A stretch of 64,000 nt of DNA from Candidatus Nitrosotenuis uzonensis (GCF_000723185.1 NZ_CBTY010000006.1:248001-312000), one strand, 5' to 3'; shown: positions 7,615 through 17,569, counted from the stretch's first letter. The notes: generated by a model not told the origin, from the sequence alone. Numbers and translations: made by a program.

Positions 7615-8621
7615 GCCTTTGCCACTTTCATCAGGTCACGCATGTGTATTTCCATGCCGAATCTCTGCTCGTTCTTTTTCATGTACCTGAATATGGAAAT
7701 TAAATCAACAATACTTCGTATAGCAGAAAAGTTTCCATTCATCTTTGCGCGAATAAAATTCAAAACCTTACCATAAATTGCAAAATATTGCAGAACTTCC
7801 TCTCTGTATTTTGGTAGATCGTGCATATTCCTTACAAAAATATCCGCACAGATCATACTGGGTATGATCCCCTCGCCGAGCAGAGGATACACAGTCCCTA
7901 TGGACTCGCCTACACCTACTACCTTACCGTGATAGAATGGCTCGCACATGTTAGGCGTTGCAAGCCTGATGGGGCGCCCAACTGTCTTGGTGACTTTGCC
8001 ACCATATTTCTCAAAGAATTTGTCAGTTTCAACTATGTGGTTTTTCTTATAGTCTCCTGCCCCTATGTGAGCCATATTCTCGTTTAGAGGGAAATACCAG
8101 AAATATCCAGTCATACCGGAAAATGGTTTGACAAAAAAATCGTCAATTGGAACCTTACCGTCATACTGGATTTTGTACTGGTAAGTTGGAAGGAAAAAAT
8201 CTTTTTTGATTTTTGGCAAGTAGCTTCTATGGAATCCTGTACAATCTACAATTAGGTCAAACTCTTTTTCTAATTCTTCAAGCTTTGGAACCACGCCGTA
8301 ATGTATCTTGACTCCCTCTGCCATTTTCTTTATCAGGCCGATTTTGTCAAACGTGACAAGACCTTTTAACTTGATATCAAATCTTTCGTTGTTGTTCATA
8401 TCAATGTGCATATCCTTTCCATGATGTATGATGAAATCATCAAAGTTTATTCCAGATTTTGCGCACAGACCTCGCATCTCGTTAGCAGATGTGCCCCATG
8501 CACAAATAGAGTCGTGGTTTTCCTCTGTCATGCGCTCGAACCCTACTACATCATGGTCTTTTTTGAGTCTGGATAGAAGGTATCCGCCAGCTACACCAAC
8601 TCCTACTACGGCTATTTTCAT
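7611..8621 (-). CDS. FAD-dependent oxidoreductase (geranylgeranyl reductase-like)
   Basis: A 336-residue flavoprotein. The start ATG at 8621 gives an N-terminus MKIAVVGVGVAGGYLLSRL, a textbook GxGxxG FAD-binding fold; the longer reading frame adds 15 poorly fitting residues. Further family marks are DLIVDCTGFHRSYLP and, late in the protein, VVGVGESIGTVYPLLGEGI, the second FAD contact of geranylgeranyl reductase and related hydroxylases. A role in saturating archaeal isoprenoid lipids is possible, but the protein is shorter and lacks features that would settle substrate. Confidence 0.75.
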   Translation of the reverse strand: MKIAVVGVGVAGGYLLSRLKKDHDVVGFERMTEENHDSICAWGTSANEMRGLCAKSGINFDDFIIHHGKDMHIDMNNNERFDIKLKGLVTFDKIGLIKKMAEGVKIHYGVVPKLEELEKEFDLIVDCTGFHRSYLPKIKKDFFLPTYQYKIQYDGKVPIDDFFVKPFSGMTGYFWYFPLNENMAHIGAGDYKKNHIVETDKFFEKYGGKVTKTVGRPIRLATPNMCEPFYHGKVVGVGESIGTVYPLLGEGIIPSMICADIFVRNMHDLPKYREEVLQYFAIYGKVLNFIRAKMNGNFSAIRSIVDLISIFRYMKKNEQRFGMEIHMRDLMKVAKA

Positions 8622-8688
8622 TTGAGTAAAAGTCTCTTCTAGTCTAATAAATAGAATATGCGCCAAAGCCGGCTAGAGGTAACATCAT

Positions 8689-11535
8689 CTATTCTATGTA
8701 CAAGGCCGGTTTGAACGGTCTTGCCATCCTAGCCTTGTTTTTAGGATCAAACTTGGAAGGATCAGACTCTGCAAACACCTGTATGTCTACTGCAAACTCT
8801 TTTTTTACAAGCCCTGAGAGCTCGGAAGCAAGGATTCTGCCTTCGTCTATGGGTTCTGTGTTTGCCCTAATCTTCCTCATTTCAGTTGATTCAGCCAAGA
8901 TGGAATTTACCGACTTTTTGACAAAATCTGGATCTTTTTTGATATTTTCGGTTTCCGGATCTGCTATGAGATCTTTTATGATGGCCCCTATGTTTGTCTG
9001 GCCGGAGATCACAGACCTTGCTATCTTTTGGAACGCCTTACTCTTCCACGAATCTGCAGTGTACAGGATAATTTTCTGCGGTGATATTTTAGTTACCTTG
9101 AGAACATTCTTGATGTCATCTATGGTTGACTGGAGAAGCTCCTCTGATTGCATTGCAATCTTGTCAGCTTCGTTGGTGGCCCTTGGCCATTCTGATCTTG
9201 ATGCCAAACCTGGATTCCCAAGCCTTTCCCACATTTCCTCTGCAATATGAGGTGCAAACGGAGATAGCATTGCCACTCGCACACTGAGAATCTTGTGCAG
9301 TATTCCTGAGATGTCAGTTCTTCCCTTCGCTTCGGTTCTTTTTAGGTACCACTGTAAGTCTGATTCAAAACTGAACAGGATGTGATGAAGGGCTTCTCGT
9401 AATCTCATCTTTTCAATAGCGCCTGTAGTTTGTGTGATCAGGCTGTCCAGCTTACCTAAAATCCATTTATCCTCTGATTGCATGGAGGGAGAGGTTCCGG
9501 ACTTGTACTTTACACAATCATCGTAAATCGTCTCAAGCTTGCTCTTTATGGTATTGACTGATTCCAAGTTAAAATCTGCATCTTGCAGAAGCTCAGCTGA
9601 TATTATTATGGCAAGTCGAATGGGATCCGCACCATAATCACTGATTGCCTTACGTAGTGGAATTATGTTTCCCATGGACTTTGACATTTTTTTTCCGTCC
9701 ATTAGCACCGAACCATTTACTACTATCTGCTTTGGCCACAGATTTTCTGGGAATATAGCAACATGATTTAGCACAAAAAATGTTAGATGGTTTGGGACAA
9801 GATCACGGCCAGAATGTCTTGCATCTACTGGATAAAAGTAAGCAAAATCATAGCGAATCCTACTGAGGGTTTTCTGTTGTATTTTACACCTTGCAGATAT
9901 CTCAGACGCATTTCCTTTTTCAAAAAACACAAACTCAAAGAATTCGTCTGTCAGGTTATCAGCTGACAATTCTCCGGCATTGACATATTTGGCCAAAATG
10001 TAATATGCCATGTAAATTACCGAGTCGGAAAGACTTTCTACAATCCATCCTTGGTCCCAGGGGAGGTTGGTTCCAAGACCGTGCTGTCTTGCACATGCTC
10101 TTTGCCGAAGCCAGCCCACCACATAGTTGAATTCCGTTCTGATCTCGTTTGGAAGTATACTCATCCTCTCAAAACACAGGTTTGCCTTGTCCTTCCATGA
10201 TTGGTCAAGGTAATTGAGAAACCACTGGTTGTTGAGCAGCTTTACAACACACTCTGCCCCGCATCTGCACCTCACAGGCCCGTTATTGAGCTCCAGAAGC
10301 ACATCAGAATTTTTGGATTCTGCAAGCCATGCCTTTATTTCTTCTTTGGCATCTGAGACTTTGAGTCCTGCGAATCTCCCTGTATTCTCTCTGAGAACAC
10401 CAGAATAGAACTCCTTTGAGTACAATTCATTTGTAGCCTCATCGAGCCTTGTGTCATCCTGATCTTTGATCCCAAGCCTTTCGACAATCTCTTTTGCCGG
10501 AATCTCGCCAAATTCATCCGTCCTGATAATTGAAATGGGTGTAATACTTATGGTGGGATCCTTTTTTTGATAATCTACAAGTGCTTGATAGTCAAACGGC
10601 GCATGTGCAGGAACAGACATAACGATTCCAGTACCTGTCTGAGATTCGACAAAACTTGCTGGAAAAATTGGTATATTCTTATCCATTATGGTAACATGCT
10701 TGCCTACAAACTCGGAACCTGGAACTTCTTGGATCAATGATACTGTCTTGTTCAAAAATTCCATTTTCCTTGCACATTCTGGACTAACAAGCCAAATCTC
10801 ATCATCTACTTTCACCTTTTGGTATGTTATCTGCGGATTTATCCAAAGATTCGTTACTCCAAAAATTGTCTCCGGCCTTAGCGTAGCTGTTGGTATTATC
10901 ATTCCATCCAGATGAAATTTTACTAGAATGTACTCGGTAAAGTCTGGTTCCACGTCCCCCTGTGTATCATGCTGTGATACCGGGTTCTGATCCTTTGGAC
11001 ACCAGCCCACCGGGTGAGAGCCCTGCACGATATAGTTAAGCGATTTGAGTTTTCTGAACTGCCATTCTATGAATTTCTTGTAGACGGGATCTATGGTGGT
11101 GAACTCTCGCCTCCAGTCTATCGAGTATCCCATCTCTATCATTCCCTGCTTGATTTCTTCATGAAAATAGTCTGCTATCTTGACAGGCTCTACAAACTCC
11201 TTTATCGTACTCTGCGGAACGTGATATATCTTTTCAAAATTTTCGATTAGTTCTCTGTCTCCTTCTTGAACGCGTTTTGCCATACCAAGTATGGGCGTGC
11301 CTGTATAATGGAAACCCATCGGAAACAATGTGTTGAATCCCTGCATACGCAAAAAACGTGCATGTACATCAGCTAGCGTGTAGGTCCTACCATGCCCTAT
11401 GTGTTGGGGAGAGTTTGGATACGGGTATGCCACAGTGACAAATTTTTTCGGTCTATGATCTGGCTCTATCTCAAACTCTTTCTGAGATGTCCATATGTTG
11501 CGCCATTTCCTTTCTATTTCATTCCATGGAATCAT
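8689..11535 (-). CDS. leuS: Leucyl-tRNA synthetase
   Basis: A 948-residue class I synthetase charging tRNA-Leu in the cytoplasm. HIGH motif: PQHIGHGRTYT near residue 43. KMSKS motif: DGKKMSKSMGN near residue 615. Between them lies the CP1 editing domain with TGTGIVMSVPAHAP. Length and the C-terminal extension fit the archaeal/eukaryotic cytosolic type. The ATG overlaps the alaS stop in an ATGA junction, so the two synthetases form a translationally coupled operon with alaS first. Confidence 0.97.
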   Translation of the reverse strand: MIPWNEIERKWRNIWTSQKEFEIEPDHRPKKFVTVAYPYPNSPQHIGHGRTYTLADVHARFLRMQGFNTLFPMGFHYTGTPILGMAKRVQEGDRELIENFEKIYHVPQSTIKEFVEPVKIADYFHEEIKQGMIEMGYSIDWRREFTTIDPVYKKFIEWQFRKLKSLNYIVQGSHPVGWCPKDQNPVSQHDTQGDVEPDFTEYILVKFHLDGMIIPTATLRPETIFGVTNLWINPQITYQKVKVDDEIWLVSPECARKMEFLNKTVSLIQEVPGSEFVGKHVTIMDKNIPIFPASFVESQTGTGIVMSVPAHAPFDYQALVDYQKKDPTISITPISIIRTDEFGEIPAKEIVERLGIKDQDDTRLDEATNELYSKEFYSGVLRENTGRFAGLKVSDAKEEIKAWLAESKNSDVLLELNNGPVRCRCGAECVVKLLNNQWFLNYLDQSWKDKANLCFERMSILPNEIRTEFNYVVGWLRQRACARQHGLGTNLPWDQGWIVESLSDSVIYMAYYILAKYVNAGELSADNLTDEFFEFVFFEKGNASEISARCKIQQKTLSRIRYDFAYFYPVDARHSGRDLVPNHLTFFVLNHVAIFPENLWPKQIVVNGSVLMDGKKMSKSMGNIIPLRKAISDYGADPIRLAIIISAELLQDADFNLESVNTIKSKLETIYDDCVKYKSGTSPSMQSEDKWILGKLDSLITQTTGAIEKMRLREALHHILFSFESDLQWYLKRTEAKGRTDISGILHKILSVRVAMLSPFAPHIAEEMWERLGNPGLASRSEWPRATNEADKIAMQSEELLQSTIDDIKNVLKVTKISPQKIILYTADSWKSKAFQKIARSVISGQTNIGAIIKDLIADPETENIKKDPDFVKKSVNSILAESTEMRKIRANTEPIDEGRILASELSGLVKKEFAVDIQVFAESDPSKFDPKNKARMARPFKPALYIE

Positions 11536-14237
11536 ACGTTCACTGTCTTTTTGATTAGCAACTCTGCATGTGATATTGCCTCTGCAAGCCTTGCTGTGTC
11601 CTTTCCGCCACCCTGACCAAATCTAGCGTCACCGCCCCCTGATCCGCCAAGCTTTGATGATATTTCTTTTACTAAATCACCTGCCTTAAACTGTGCCTGC
11701 TCTCCAGCAAATACTATGATTCGAATTCCAGATCCTCTTACAACAAGTGCACAGTACAGTAAAGTAGGCTCCTGTCTTATTGCATCCTCGCCAACTGCGA
11801 TGTGAAATTCCTCATCCAACTCCTCATCTATTGTACTATAGAATTTGATTGGGCCGAATCTCTTTGCGGATTCTATTGCTTGGCGTGCAACCGTGGAGCT
11901 TGTTCTCTTTATTAACTGCTTTAGCTTCTTCTTGGCCGATTCTGAATCGCTCATCGCATGTTCAAATGACTTGATAATCTTCTCTCTGTTGGAGCCAAGC
12001 GATTTTATTATTGAGATGATGTCTTCTTCCTGTTTTTGTACAAACTCTATTGCCGATCTACCTGAAACAAATTCCAGTCGTATGACTCCATCTTGGATCC
12101 TCTCAGACTTGGTAATCTTGATAAGGCCTAACTCGCCGGTCCTCCTGACATGTGTTCCGCCGCATGCCTCTACGTCAAAATCTTCAATTCTAACTATTCT
12201 AACTGATTTTACGGGTACAACCCCTCCCTGGTAAATCCTAAATCCAAACGTTTGCTCTGCCTGTCCCCTTTCATATTCTTGGATGGTGACTGGCAGATTT
12301 TTTTGAATTACGGTATTTGCAAAGCTTTCTATCTTTCTTATTTCCTCATCTGTTAGGCTGGAGTGATGAGTTATGTCCAGTCTCCCATAGTCTTTTTCCT
12401 TGAACGCAGAGTGTTGCCACACCCAAGAGCCAAGTACGTTTCTTGCAGATGAGTTGATTACATGGGTGCTGGTGTGATGCTTTGTAATGCCGGAGCGCCT
12501 ATCGATGTCTATTTCACATGATACTAATTGGCCTTCCTTTGGGGCGATGCCGCTTATCTCATGCAATACAACGTTGCCATGTTTTGTGACATCTATTACA
12601 CTCTGGCCGTTTATCCTGCCATGATCGGGCTCTTGCCCTCCGCCCCTTGCATAAAATGACGTTCTATCAAGCACTACAAATTTACTTTTCAGTACTCTGA
12701 GTACCTTGGCATCAAATTTTACAGGATCGTCTTTATAGAACAGCAAATCAGTTTCAGGAATGCCAGTGAGGTCAAACTCCTCAACAGCCTTCTTCTTTTC
12801 GGACTGGTGGAGATCAGATAGTTTTGTGTAAAAACTGTCTGGAATTTCTGATATTACATTATATTCTTTGAGATAGTCTGGGGTTACGCCGTCTGACTCG
12901 TAAAGCCTTATCATATCGTCCACGTTTAACACCTTTTTCTGAGATTTCAAATTATGGGCAATTTTTTCCATCCTGGATTTTGATTCGTGGTACCTGCCTA
13001 CTTCAATTCCTATTATGGTTTTTACCTCTGATCTATACTGCTCAAGCTCCGGGTATGTCTTTTTCAGATAGTCTATGTGGCTATCGATTAGCTCGTCAAG
13101 GTCAACTCGCAATCCGAGTCTGTCTATGGTGGCCATTATTCTGCGGAGTATTATTCTGAGGTTATACCCGCCTCCCACGTTGCTTGGAAGTGCTCCATCG
13201 GATATGGCAAAAATCAACGTCCTTAGGTGATCTGCAATCATGTAAATTCCCTCAAGCGGTGTGATTATCCTGGTCATCTTATCATCAGTCAGTCCGGATT
13301 CTTTTATGGCCGACCTTCTTACGTGAGAAAGATCCGGATACTTTTCAAGCCCCTTTGCAATTTCTGTAAAATACCTGGTGAGCATCACGGAGTCAAAATC
13401 GATTCCAGACTTTTGCAGTAGTTTCTCTGTTATGGGTCCAAAGCAACAGTCATACGCCGTTGGTGTGCCCATCGTTATCCATGCAAATCTTTCAAGACCT
13501 GCGCCCATGTCTATGATTCTCTGATCAAGCGTAGTGTGGTTTCCAAGCTCACCTTGAAATTCGGTGAACACGGCATTTCCAAGCTCAAGGCCTCTTACAT
13601 AGTATTCAAGCGATGAACCAAAGGAACCGCCTCCGGCCCACACATCTTCAACAAAGACTATCTCGCTTTTGTTTATTCCAAATGCGTCTGTTAGGAGTCT
13701 GAAATCAAGGTCTACACATTCGTCCTTCCAGTATCCACTGCCATTTGGTATGCTGTGTTGGCCAATCATGCAAAAACTGGAAAAATGCCTTCCTGTGACC
13801 CCGACATTTTCAATATCCTTGAATCTCAGACACGTTTGGGGAACTATGAGCGGATTTGCAGGAAACTCAAATACGACCTTTGAGCCCATCACCCTTTGAA
13901 AATCAACAATGGATGCGATTGTAAAGTAAAGATCGTCTCTCCATCTGCACACTACTGGATATCTGCTAATTGACGTATGACCGTTCTTTACAAAAAACGA
14001 TTCTACCTGCCTCCATGCATCAGTATAGTCAAAACGCTTTGAGGTTGGAGGGTTTCCAATAAACGAATAAGTGTCATCAGAATGCTCCGGGCATTGATTC
14101 CTGCCATCCAAGGTCCAGAAAAACCGCTTGCACACAGAGCATGATTTGCGGATAAACCCCTGCTCTTCGAACAGCTTGACCTTGTAATACCTGTCCGGTT
14201 CGGATGAAAACTTGGCAAGAATCTCTTCCTTATTCAT
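11532..14237 (-). CDS. alaS: Alanyl-tRNA synthetase
   Basis: A class II synthetase of the archaeal type, 901 residues from the ATG at 14237. An N-terminal zinc-like pair CSVCKRFFWTLDGRNQC precedes the catalytic core. The editing domain shows the metal-binding HHTSTHVINSSARN and, farther on, CGGTH. The C-terminal DHHA1-type domain has GSGGGDARFGQGGG. An in-frame ATG at 14297 would add 20 residues, but the TATA-like box at 14297-14307 places the transcript start near 14278, so 14237 is preferred. The 3' end overlaps leuS by 4 nt. Confidence 0.95.
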   Translation of the reverse strand: MNKEEILAKFSSEPDRYYKVKLFEEQGFIRKSCSVCKRFFWTLDGRNQCPEHSDDTYSFIGNPPTSKRFDYTDAWRQVESFFVKNGHTSISRYPVVCRWRDDLYFTIASIVDFQRVMGSKVVFEFPANPLIVPQTCLRFKDIENVGVTGRHFSSFCMIGQHSIPNGSGYWKDECVDLDFRLLTDAFGINKSEIVFVEDVWAGGGSFGSSLEYYVRGLELGNAVFTEFQGELGNHTTLDQRIIDMGAGLERFAWITMGTPTAYDCCFGPITEKLLQKSGIDFDSVMLTRYFTEIAKGLEKYPDLSHVRRSAIKESGLTDDKMTRIITPLEGIYMIADHLRTLIFAISDGALPSNVGGGYNLRIILRRIMATIDRLGLRVDLDELIDSHIDYLKKTYPELEQYRSEVKTIIGIEVGRYHESKSRMEKIAHNLKSQKKVLNVDDMIRLYESDGVTPDYLKEYNVISEIPDSFYTKLSDLHQSEKKKAVEEFDLTGIPETDLLFYKDDPVKFDAKVLRVLKSKFVVLDRTSFYARGGGQEPDHGRINGQSVIDVTKHGNVVLHEISGIAPKEGQLVSCEIDIDRRSGITKHHTSTHVINSSARNVLGSWVWQHSAFKEKDYGRLDITHHSSLTDEEIRKIESFANTVIQKNLPVTIQEYERGQAEQTFGFRIYQGGVVPVKSVRIVRIEDFDVEACGGTHVRRTGELGLIKITKSERIQDGVIRLEFVSGRSAIEFVQKQEEDIISIIKSLGSNREKIIKSFEHAMSDSESAKKKLKQLIKRTSSTVARQAIESAKRFGPIKFYSTIDEELDEEFHIAVGEDAIRQEPTLLYCALVVRGSGIRIIVFAGEQAQFKAGDLVKEISSKLGGSGGGDARFGQGGGKDTARLAEAISHAELLIKKTVNV

Positions 14238-14296
14238 CTTCTGAGTGTCAACCTGACCGATATTAAGGAATGTCGATTGCGCCGACCGGATTGCCA

Positions 14297-14307
14297 TAAA
14301 TTAAATA
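14297..14307. promoter_or_regulatory. Shared TATA-like element between alaS and its divergent neighbour
   Basis: TAAATTAAATA reads as a TATA-like box on both strands. It sits about 30 nt before the ATG at 14332 on the + strand and about 65 nt before the alaS ATG on the - strand. Confidence 0.45.
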
Positions 14308-14331
14308 CAATCCTTGTTGCAAGCTCTTCGT

Positions 14332-14844
14332 ATGTTTGGCCGCAAGCCCAAGGGAATCAAAGAGGGAGACTATGTCTTTGCATCAAAGCCTGATGGCCAA
14401 TTCAACAACATTGTTTTTGGAATGGCAACTGGAGTGAATGGGAAAAAAATCGGCGTAAGCGGACTTGTAGTTAACGCGGTAGGACTGAAAAACAAAATAG
14501 CGCAAGGAAAGGCCGGACCTAGATCTGTCGAAATTCTACAAAACCCGACTCCGGAAAACTGCATTCTGGCATTCATATATCGAACGGAACATGAAACATT
14601 CAACGAAGTTCTTGACGTTGATGAAAACAAGGTGATTCCAATCTCGGAGAAGGCATACTATGTCCTTGACGGTTGGATAAGGGAATCCATTCCAGAACTG
14701 CTAAATAATGTGCTTTCTTTACCTGATGGCCCAGAGCGGGATCAGGCAAAGCGTGTTGTCAAGCAAAGAATGGACACACTCTATGACAAAAATCTAAAAC
14801 AGAATCTCTATTCTGTATGCAGAAGCTTGAAGATTCTTAACTGA
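14332..14844 (+). CDS. Conserved hypothetical protein
   Basis: A 170-residue soluble protein that I do not assign to a named family. It begins MFGRKPKGIKEGDYVFASK, has a Gly-rich beta stretch (NGKKIGVSGLVVNAVG) and ends in a long helical region rich in charged residues. No signal peptide, membrane helix or catalytic motif is seen. The ATG at 14332 fits a leaderless start about 30 nt from the TATA-like element shared with alaS. The next gene, for stalk protein P1, has its own promoter. Confidence 0.6.
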   Translation: MFGRKPKGIKEGDYVFASKPDGQFNNIVFGMATGVNGKKIGVSGLVVNAVGLKNKIAQGKAGPRSVEILQNPTPENCILAFIYRTEHETFNEVLDVDENKVIPISEKAYYVLDGWIRESIPELLNNVLSLPDGPERDQAKRVVKQRMDTLYDKNLKQNLYSVCRSLKILN

Positions 14845-14852
14845 TCCGCATA

Positions 14853-14862
14853 GTTTTATATT
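14853..14862 (+). promoter_or_regulatory. TATA-like promoter of rpl12
   Basis: GTTTTATATT lies about 31 nt before the ATG at 14888. Confidence 0.5.
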
Positions 14863-14887
14863 ATCCTCAAAGAACAGCCACAATACG

Positions 14888-15190
14888 ATGGAATACGTTT
14901 ACGCTGCATTAATTTTGCACAAACTAAAGATGGAAGTTAACGAAGCTAACATTAGTAACATCATAAAGGCTACCGGAGCTACAGTAAATGAGGCCCAAGT
15001 CAAGGCGCTCGTTTCAGCCCTCGCAGATGTAAATATCGAAGAGGCAATCAAGGCAGCACCAGTCGCAGTGGCAGCAGCACCGGCAGCGGCAGCAGCTGCA
15101 GCAGCACCGGCGGCAGAGGCCAAGAAGGAAGAAGCACCAGGTAAATCTGAAGAACAGGCCATGGAAGGTCTTGCTTCTCTATTCGGCTAA
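14888..15190 (+). CDS. rpl12: Large ribosomal subunit protein P1 (archaeal L12)
   Basis: A 100-residue acidic stalk protein that recruits translation GTPases. The N-terminal helical dimerisation domain (MEYVYAALILHKLKMEVNE) is followed by a long Ala-rich hinge with APAAAAAAA, a charged KKEEAP segment and the conserved tail MEGLASLFG that binds elongation factors. In other archaea it follows rpl10 in one operon; here it stands alone on the opposite strand, with a channel gene between it and rpl10. Confidence 0.95.
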   Translation: MEYVYAALILHKLKMEVNEANISNIIKATGATVNEAQVKALVSALADVNIEEAIKAAPVAVAAAPAAAAAAAAPAAEAKKEEAPGKSEEQAMEGLASLFG

Positions 15191-15248
15191 GTCTTTCTAC
15201 AAATTTTTCACCTTTAATTTTATCTAGTTTGTTGTACTGGACATTCTA

Positions 15249-15878
15249 TTGTCTGATACCACATTTGCATTCCTCATCCATGCCATAGATCTGTTCGGAA
15301 CAATGGCTTTTGCCGTGACCGGGGCATTCAAGGCAATAGAGCACAAATCTGACATAGTCGGAATCATCATACTTTCAATAATTACTGGAGTTGCAGGCGG
15401 AACAATACGTGATGTGATAATTGGCAGACTTCCTCCCAACTCTATTACCGATCCGTCGTATGTTGGTATCTGTATGGCATCTGGCGTGACACTTTTCTTT
15501 TTGTATCCTCATCTGCACAAACACTGGAATGTTTTCCTAAAGTTTGATGCCATAGGAATTGGTGTGTTCTCAATAACTGGGGCCACATTTGCATACAACA
15601 TCTTCGGATTGAACTTTCTTGCAATTGCGTTTGCAGGAATACTCACGGCAGTAGGAGGCGGAATACTGCGAGATGTATTTGTAAACGAGGTTCCAATAGT
15701 GTTCGTAAAGGAGCTATATGTTACAGCAAGCTTTGTCGGGATAGTGTTCTTTTACTTTTTACTTGTACTGCAGGCGCCGCTCTACGCCGCATCTATTGCT
15801 GGCATTTTGGTAACCACGATACTCAGGCTAGTTGCAATGAAATACAACTGGAACTTGCCAAGGGCAAGAGAGCGATAA
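15249..15878 (+). CDS. TRIC-type cation channel / UPF0126 family membrane protein
   Basis: A 209-residue polytopic membrane protein of about seven hydrophobic helices. It is built as two repeats of the UPF0126 (YicG) unit, each with the family motif: GGTIRDVIIG near residue 57 and GGGILRDVF near residue 140. Prokaryotic members form trimeric monovalent-cation channels homologous to TRIC. The TTG at 15249 is used because the first helix starts eight residues later. It is convergent with rpl10, with 1 bp between the stops. Confidence 0.88.
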   Translation: MSDTTFAFLIHAIDLFGTMAFAVTGAFKAIEHKSDIVGIIILSIITGVAGGTIRDVIIGRLPPNSITDPSYVGICMASGVTLFFLYPHLHKHWNVFLKFDAIGIGVFSITGATFAYNIFGLNFLAIAFAGILTAVGGGILRDVFVNEVPIVFVKELYVTASFVGIVFFYFLLVLQAPLYAASIAGILVTTILRLVAMKYNWNLPRARER

Positions 15879-15879
15879 A

Positions 15880-16746
15880 CTATGCAGGAGTGTATCCTTT
15901 TGCCTTTGAGGCTACTGCCTGGGCTCTCGCATTCGCTCTTTGCAAGACCTGCTCTTTTGTCTCGTCCGTCATGTAGCCTGCCTCTATTGCAACAGAACGC
16001 GAGCCCTGAGCTGCTTTTGCAAGCACCTGTTTGATGTTATCGGCTGTAATGTATGCTGCCTCGATTGAAAGCGAAACTGCCTCTTGATGCGCCTGTGCAA
16101 ACAGGTTCCTGTACTGTTCTAGATCTATTATGAGCTCTTCTCTTTTGTACTGTATGCCGTCCTCGATCGCAGTATCAAGGAGTATTCCTGCCTCAACAGT
16201 CTTGATATCAAGCTTTTGGAGCAGTGTGGCAAGTTTTTCAGGCACTGGCTGGCCCTTCTTTACCGGCGTGGAATCCTTTAGAATCCAGATTGTTCCCTGG
16301 TCTATTTTGGTTGGAATGCCTGCTTCTTTGAATTCGGTGAGCATCGGTCCAGGAGCAATTCCCGTATTTTTGGCAGGAACTGTGACATCGATGCTTGCAA
16401 TATCTCCGCCCCTTGCGTACATCATCACCTTGTTCTTTCCAAGCAAAACGTTCAGCTTAAACGGAGACATGTTTGTGAACATGAGAACACACTGTCCAGT
16501 AAGGGACTCTACGAGCTTTTGCAACCCTGGGATACTCAAAGTGGAAAGTGCCTTTTTTGCAACTTTGTCTTTTATGCTGATTACTTCAACCTGACCTAGA
16601 AACTTTTTTCGTAACGGCAACAGCTGTGAGGATCTTACCTTTTCCATTCTTACAAGTGCCATGACCTTGTATTTTTTTGGCAATTCTTGTAGCTGCTGGT
16701 ACATCTGAGCTTTCTTTTGTGGATAGACTGTTCTGTTCTCGTGCAT
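15880..16746 (-). CDS. rpl10: Large ribosomal subunit protein uL10 (P0)
   Basis: A 288-residue stalk base protein binding 23S rRNA, L11 and P1 dimers. The N-terminal RNA-binding domain (KKYKVMALVRMEKVRSSQL) and the insertion with GAIPVFLAG-equivalent VPAKNTGIAPGPMLTEF are typical. The C-terminal spine contains two related helices (SIEAAYITADNIKQVL and AIEAGYMTDETKEQVL) for P1 binding. The protein ends in KAKGYTPA and lacks the acidic tail with GLxxLFG usual in archaeal P0. It directly follows rpl1 with no spacer. Confidence 0.93.
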   Translation of the reverse strand: MHENRTVYPQKKAQMYQQLQELPKKYKVMALVRMEKVRSSQLLPLRKKFLGQVEVISIKDKVAKKALSTLSIPGLQKLVESLTGQCVLMFTNMSPFKLNVLLGKNKVMMYARGGDIASIDVTVPAKNTGIAPGPMLTEFKEAGIPTKIDQGTIWILKDSTPVKKGQPVPEKLATLLQKLDIKTVEAGILLDTAIEDGIQYKREELIIDLEQYRNLFAQAHQEAVSLSIEAAYITADNIKQVLAKAAQGSRSVAIEAGYMTDETKEQVLQRANARAQAVASKAKGYTPA

Positions 16747-17412
16747 TTACTTTCTTACCTGTTGTACTTGTTTGATTGGTTTTCCCATTGACGTCTTTAC
16801 CATTATTCTTCTGATGTTCTTGTCCCCGCTTGGAAGCTTTTTCTCAATTGCACTGATCACTGCGTGGGCATTTGCCGCAAGATCCTCATCACTCATTGAC
16901 TCATCGCCAATCTTGCACGATATTGACAGAGAGTTTTTTACTTTCACTCTAATTGATGATCTAAATCTGTCCAAAAATGACTCGATGGGTGCGTTAAACG
17001 GAACTGGCACTGGCATCTTTCCCCTCGGGCCAAGCAGCTGACCGAGCACCTTACCGACTGTTGTCATAAGTTGCGTGTCGGCAAGGAAGAAATCGTAATT
17101 GTTGATGAACTTGCGCGCCTCGCGCTTGTTTGCAGCAAGTGAGTTTATCTCATCAGAACCTATGACCCTGTCAGCATTGGCGTTTTTTGCCTTCAGTCCC
17201 ATGTCTCCTCCTGCCATCACACAGACAGTAGTTGGCGTGCTAAGTTTCTTTGGAAGCTGGATTGTCTCGTTCATGGCAAATCCTTTTTTGACATCAATAT
17301 CCTTTAGCACTACGTACAGCTCAACTGATTGTCTGAACTTGCGCTCCTTGTCAGTTGACTTTGCATCCTTTATCATTTTGACTAATTCTGACTCGTTGAT
17401 CAACGAAGTCAC
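16747..17412 (-). CDS. rpl1: Large ribosomal subunit protein uL1
   Basis: A 221-residue L1, the mobile L1-stalk protein. Recognisable parts are GGDMGLKAKNANADRVIG, the LGPRGKMPVPVP loop and a C-terminal KTSMGKPI. L1 in archaea often represses its own operon by binding an mRNA copy of its rRNA site; such a site would lie near 17413-17440, but I cannot demonstrate it. It is the first gene of rpl1-rpl10 and diverges from the Lrp-type regulator. Confidence 0.95.
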   Translation of the reverse strand: MTSLINESELVKMIKDAKSTDKERKFRQSVELYVVLKDIDVKKGFAMNETIQLPKKLSTPTTVCVMAGGDMGLKAKNANADRVIGSDEINSLAANKREARKFINNYDFFLADTQLMTTVGKVLGQLLGPRGKMPVPVPFNAPIESFLDRFRSSIRVKVKNSLSISCKIGDESMSDEDLAANAHAVISAIEKKLPSGDKNIRRIMVKTSMGKPIKQVQQVRK

Positions 17413-17534
17413 TCCAAGAAAGCCTATTTAAAATCGTTTGTTGGGCAAAAAAGAAAATCTCCCGAAAATTGTAAATTTTTCTAAAAACGGCGGGGATACT
17501 TTGTATATAATACAACTTCTTGCATTCAAACTTA

Positions 17535-17544
17535 CATTTATTAA
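17535..17544 (+). promoter_or_regulatory. TATA-like promoter of the Lrp-family gene
   Basis: CATTTATTAA is centred about 30 nt before the TTG at 17570. This argues against longer upstream starts, which would lie ahead of the transcript. Confidence 0.5.
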
Positions 17545-17569
17545 CATCAAATCCGGAATTTCGGAGACA

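Noticed and set aside
7821-8087. Forward frame opposite the flavin oxidoreductase
   Set aside because: Antisense shadow of a well-supported gene, with no promoter and no family.
17438-17569. N-terminal extension of the Lrp-family protein
   Set aside because: It lies ahead of the TATA-like box and has no similarity to the family.
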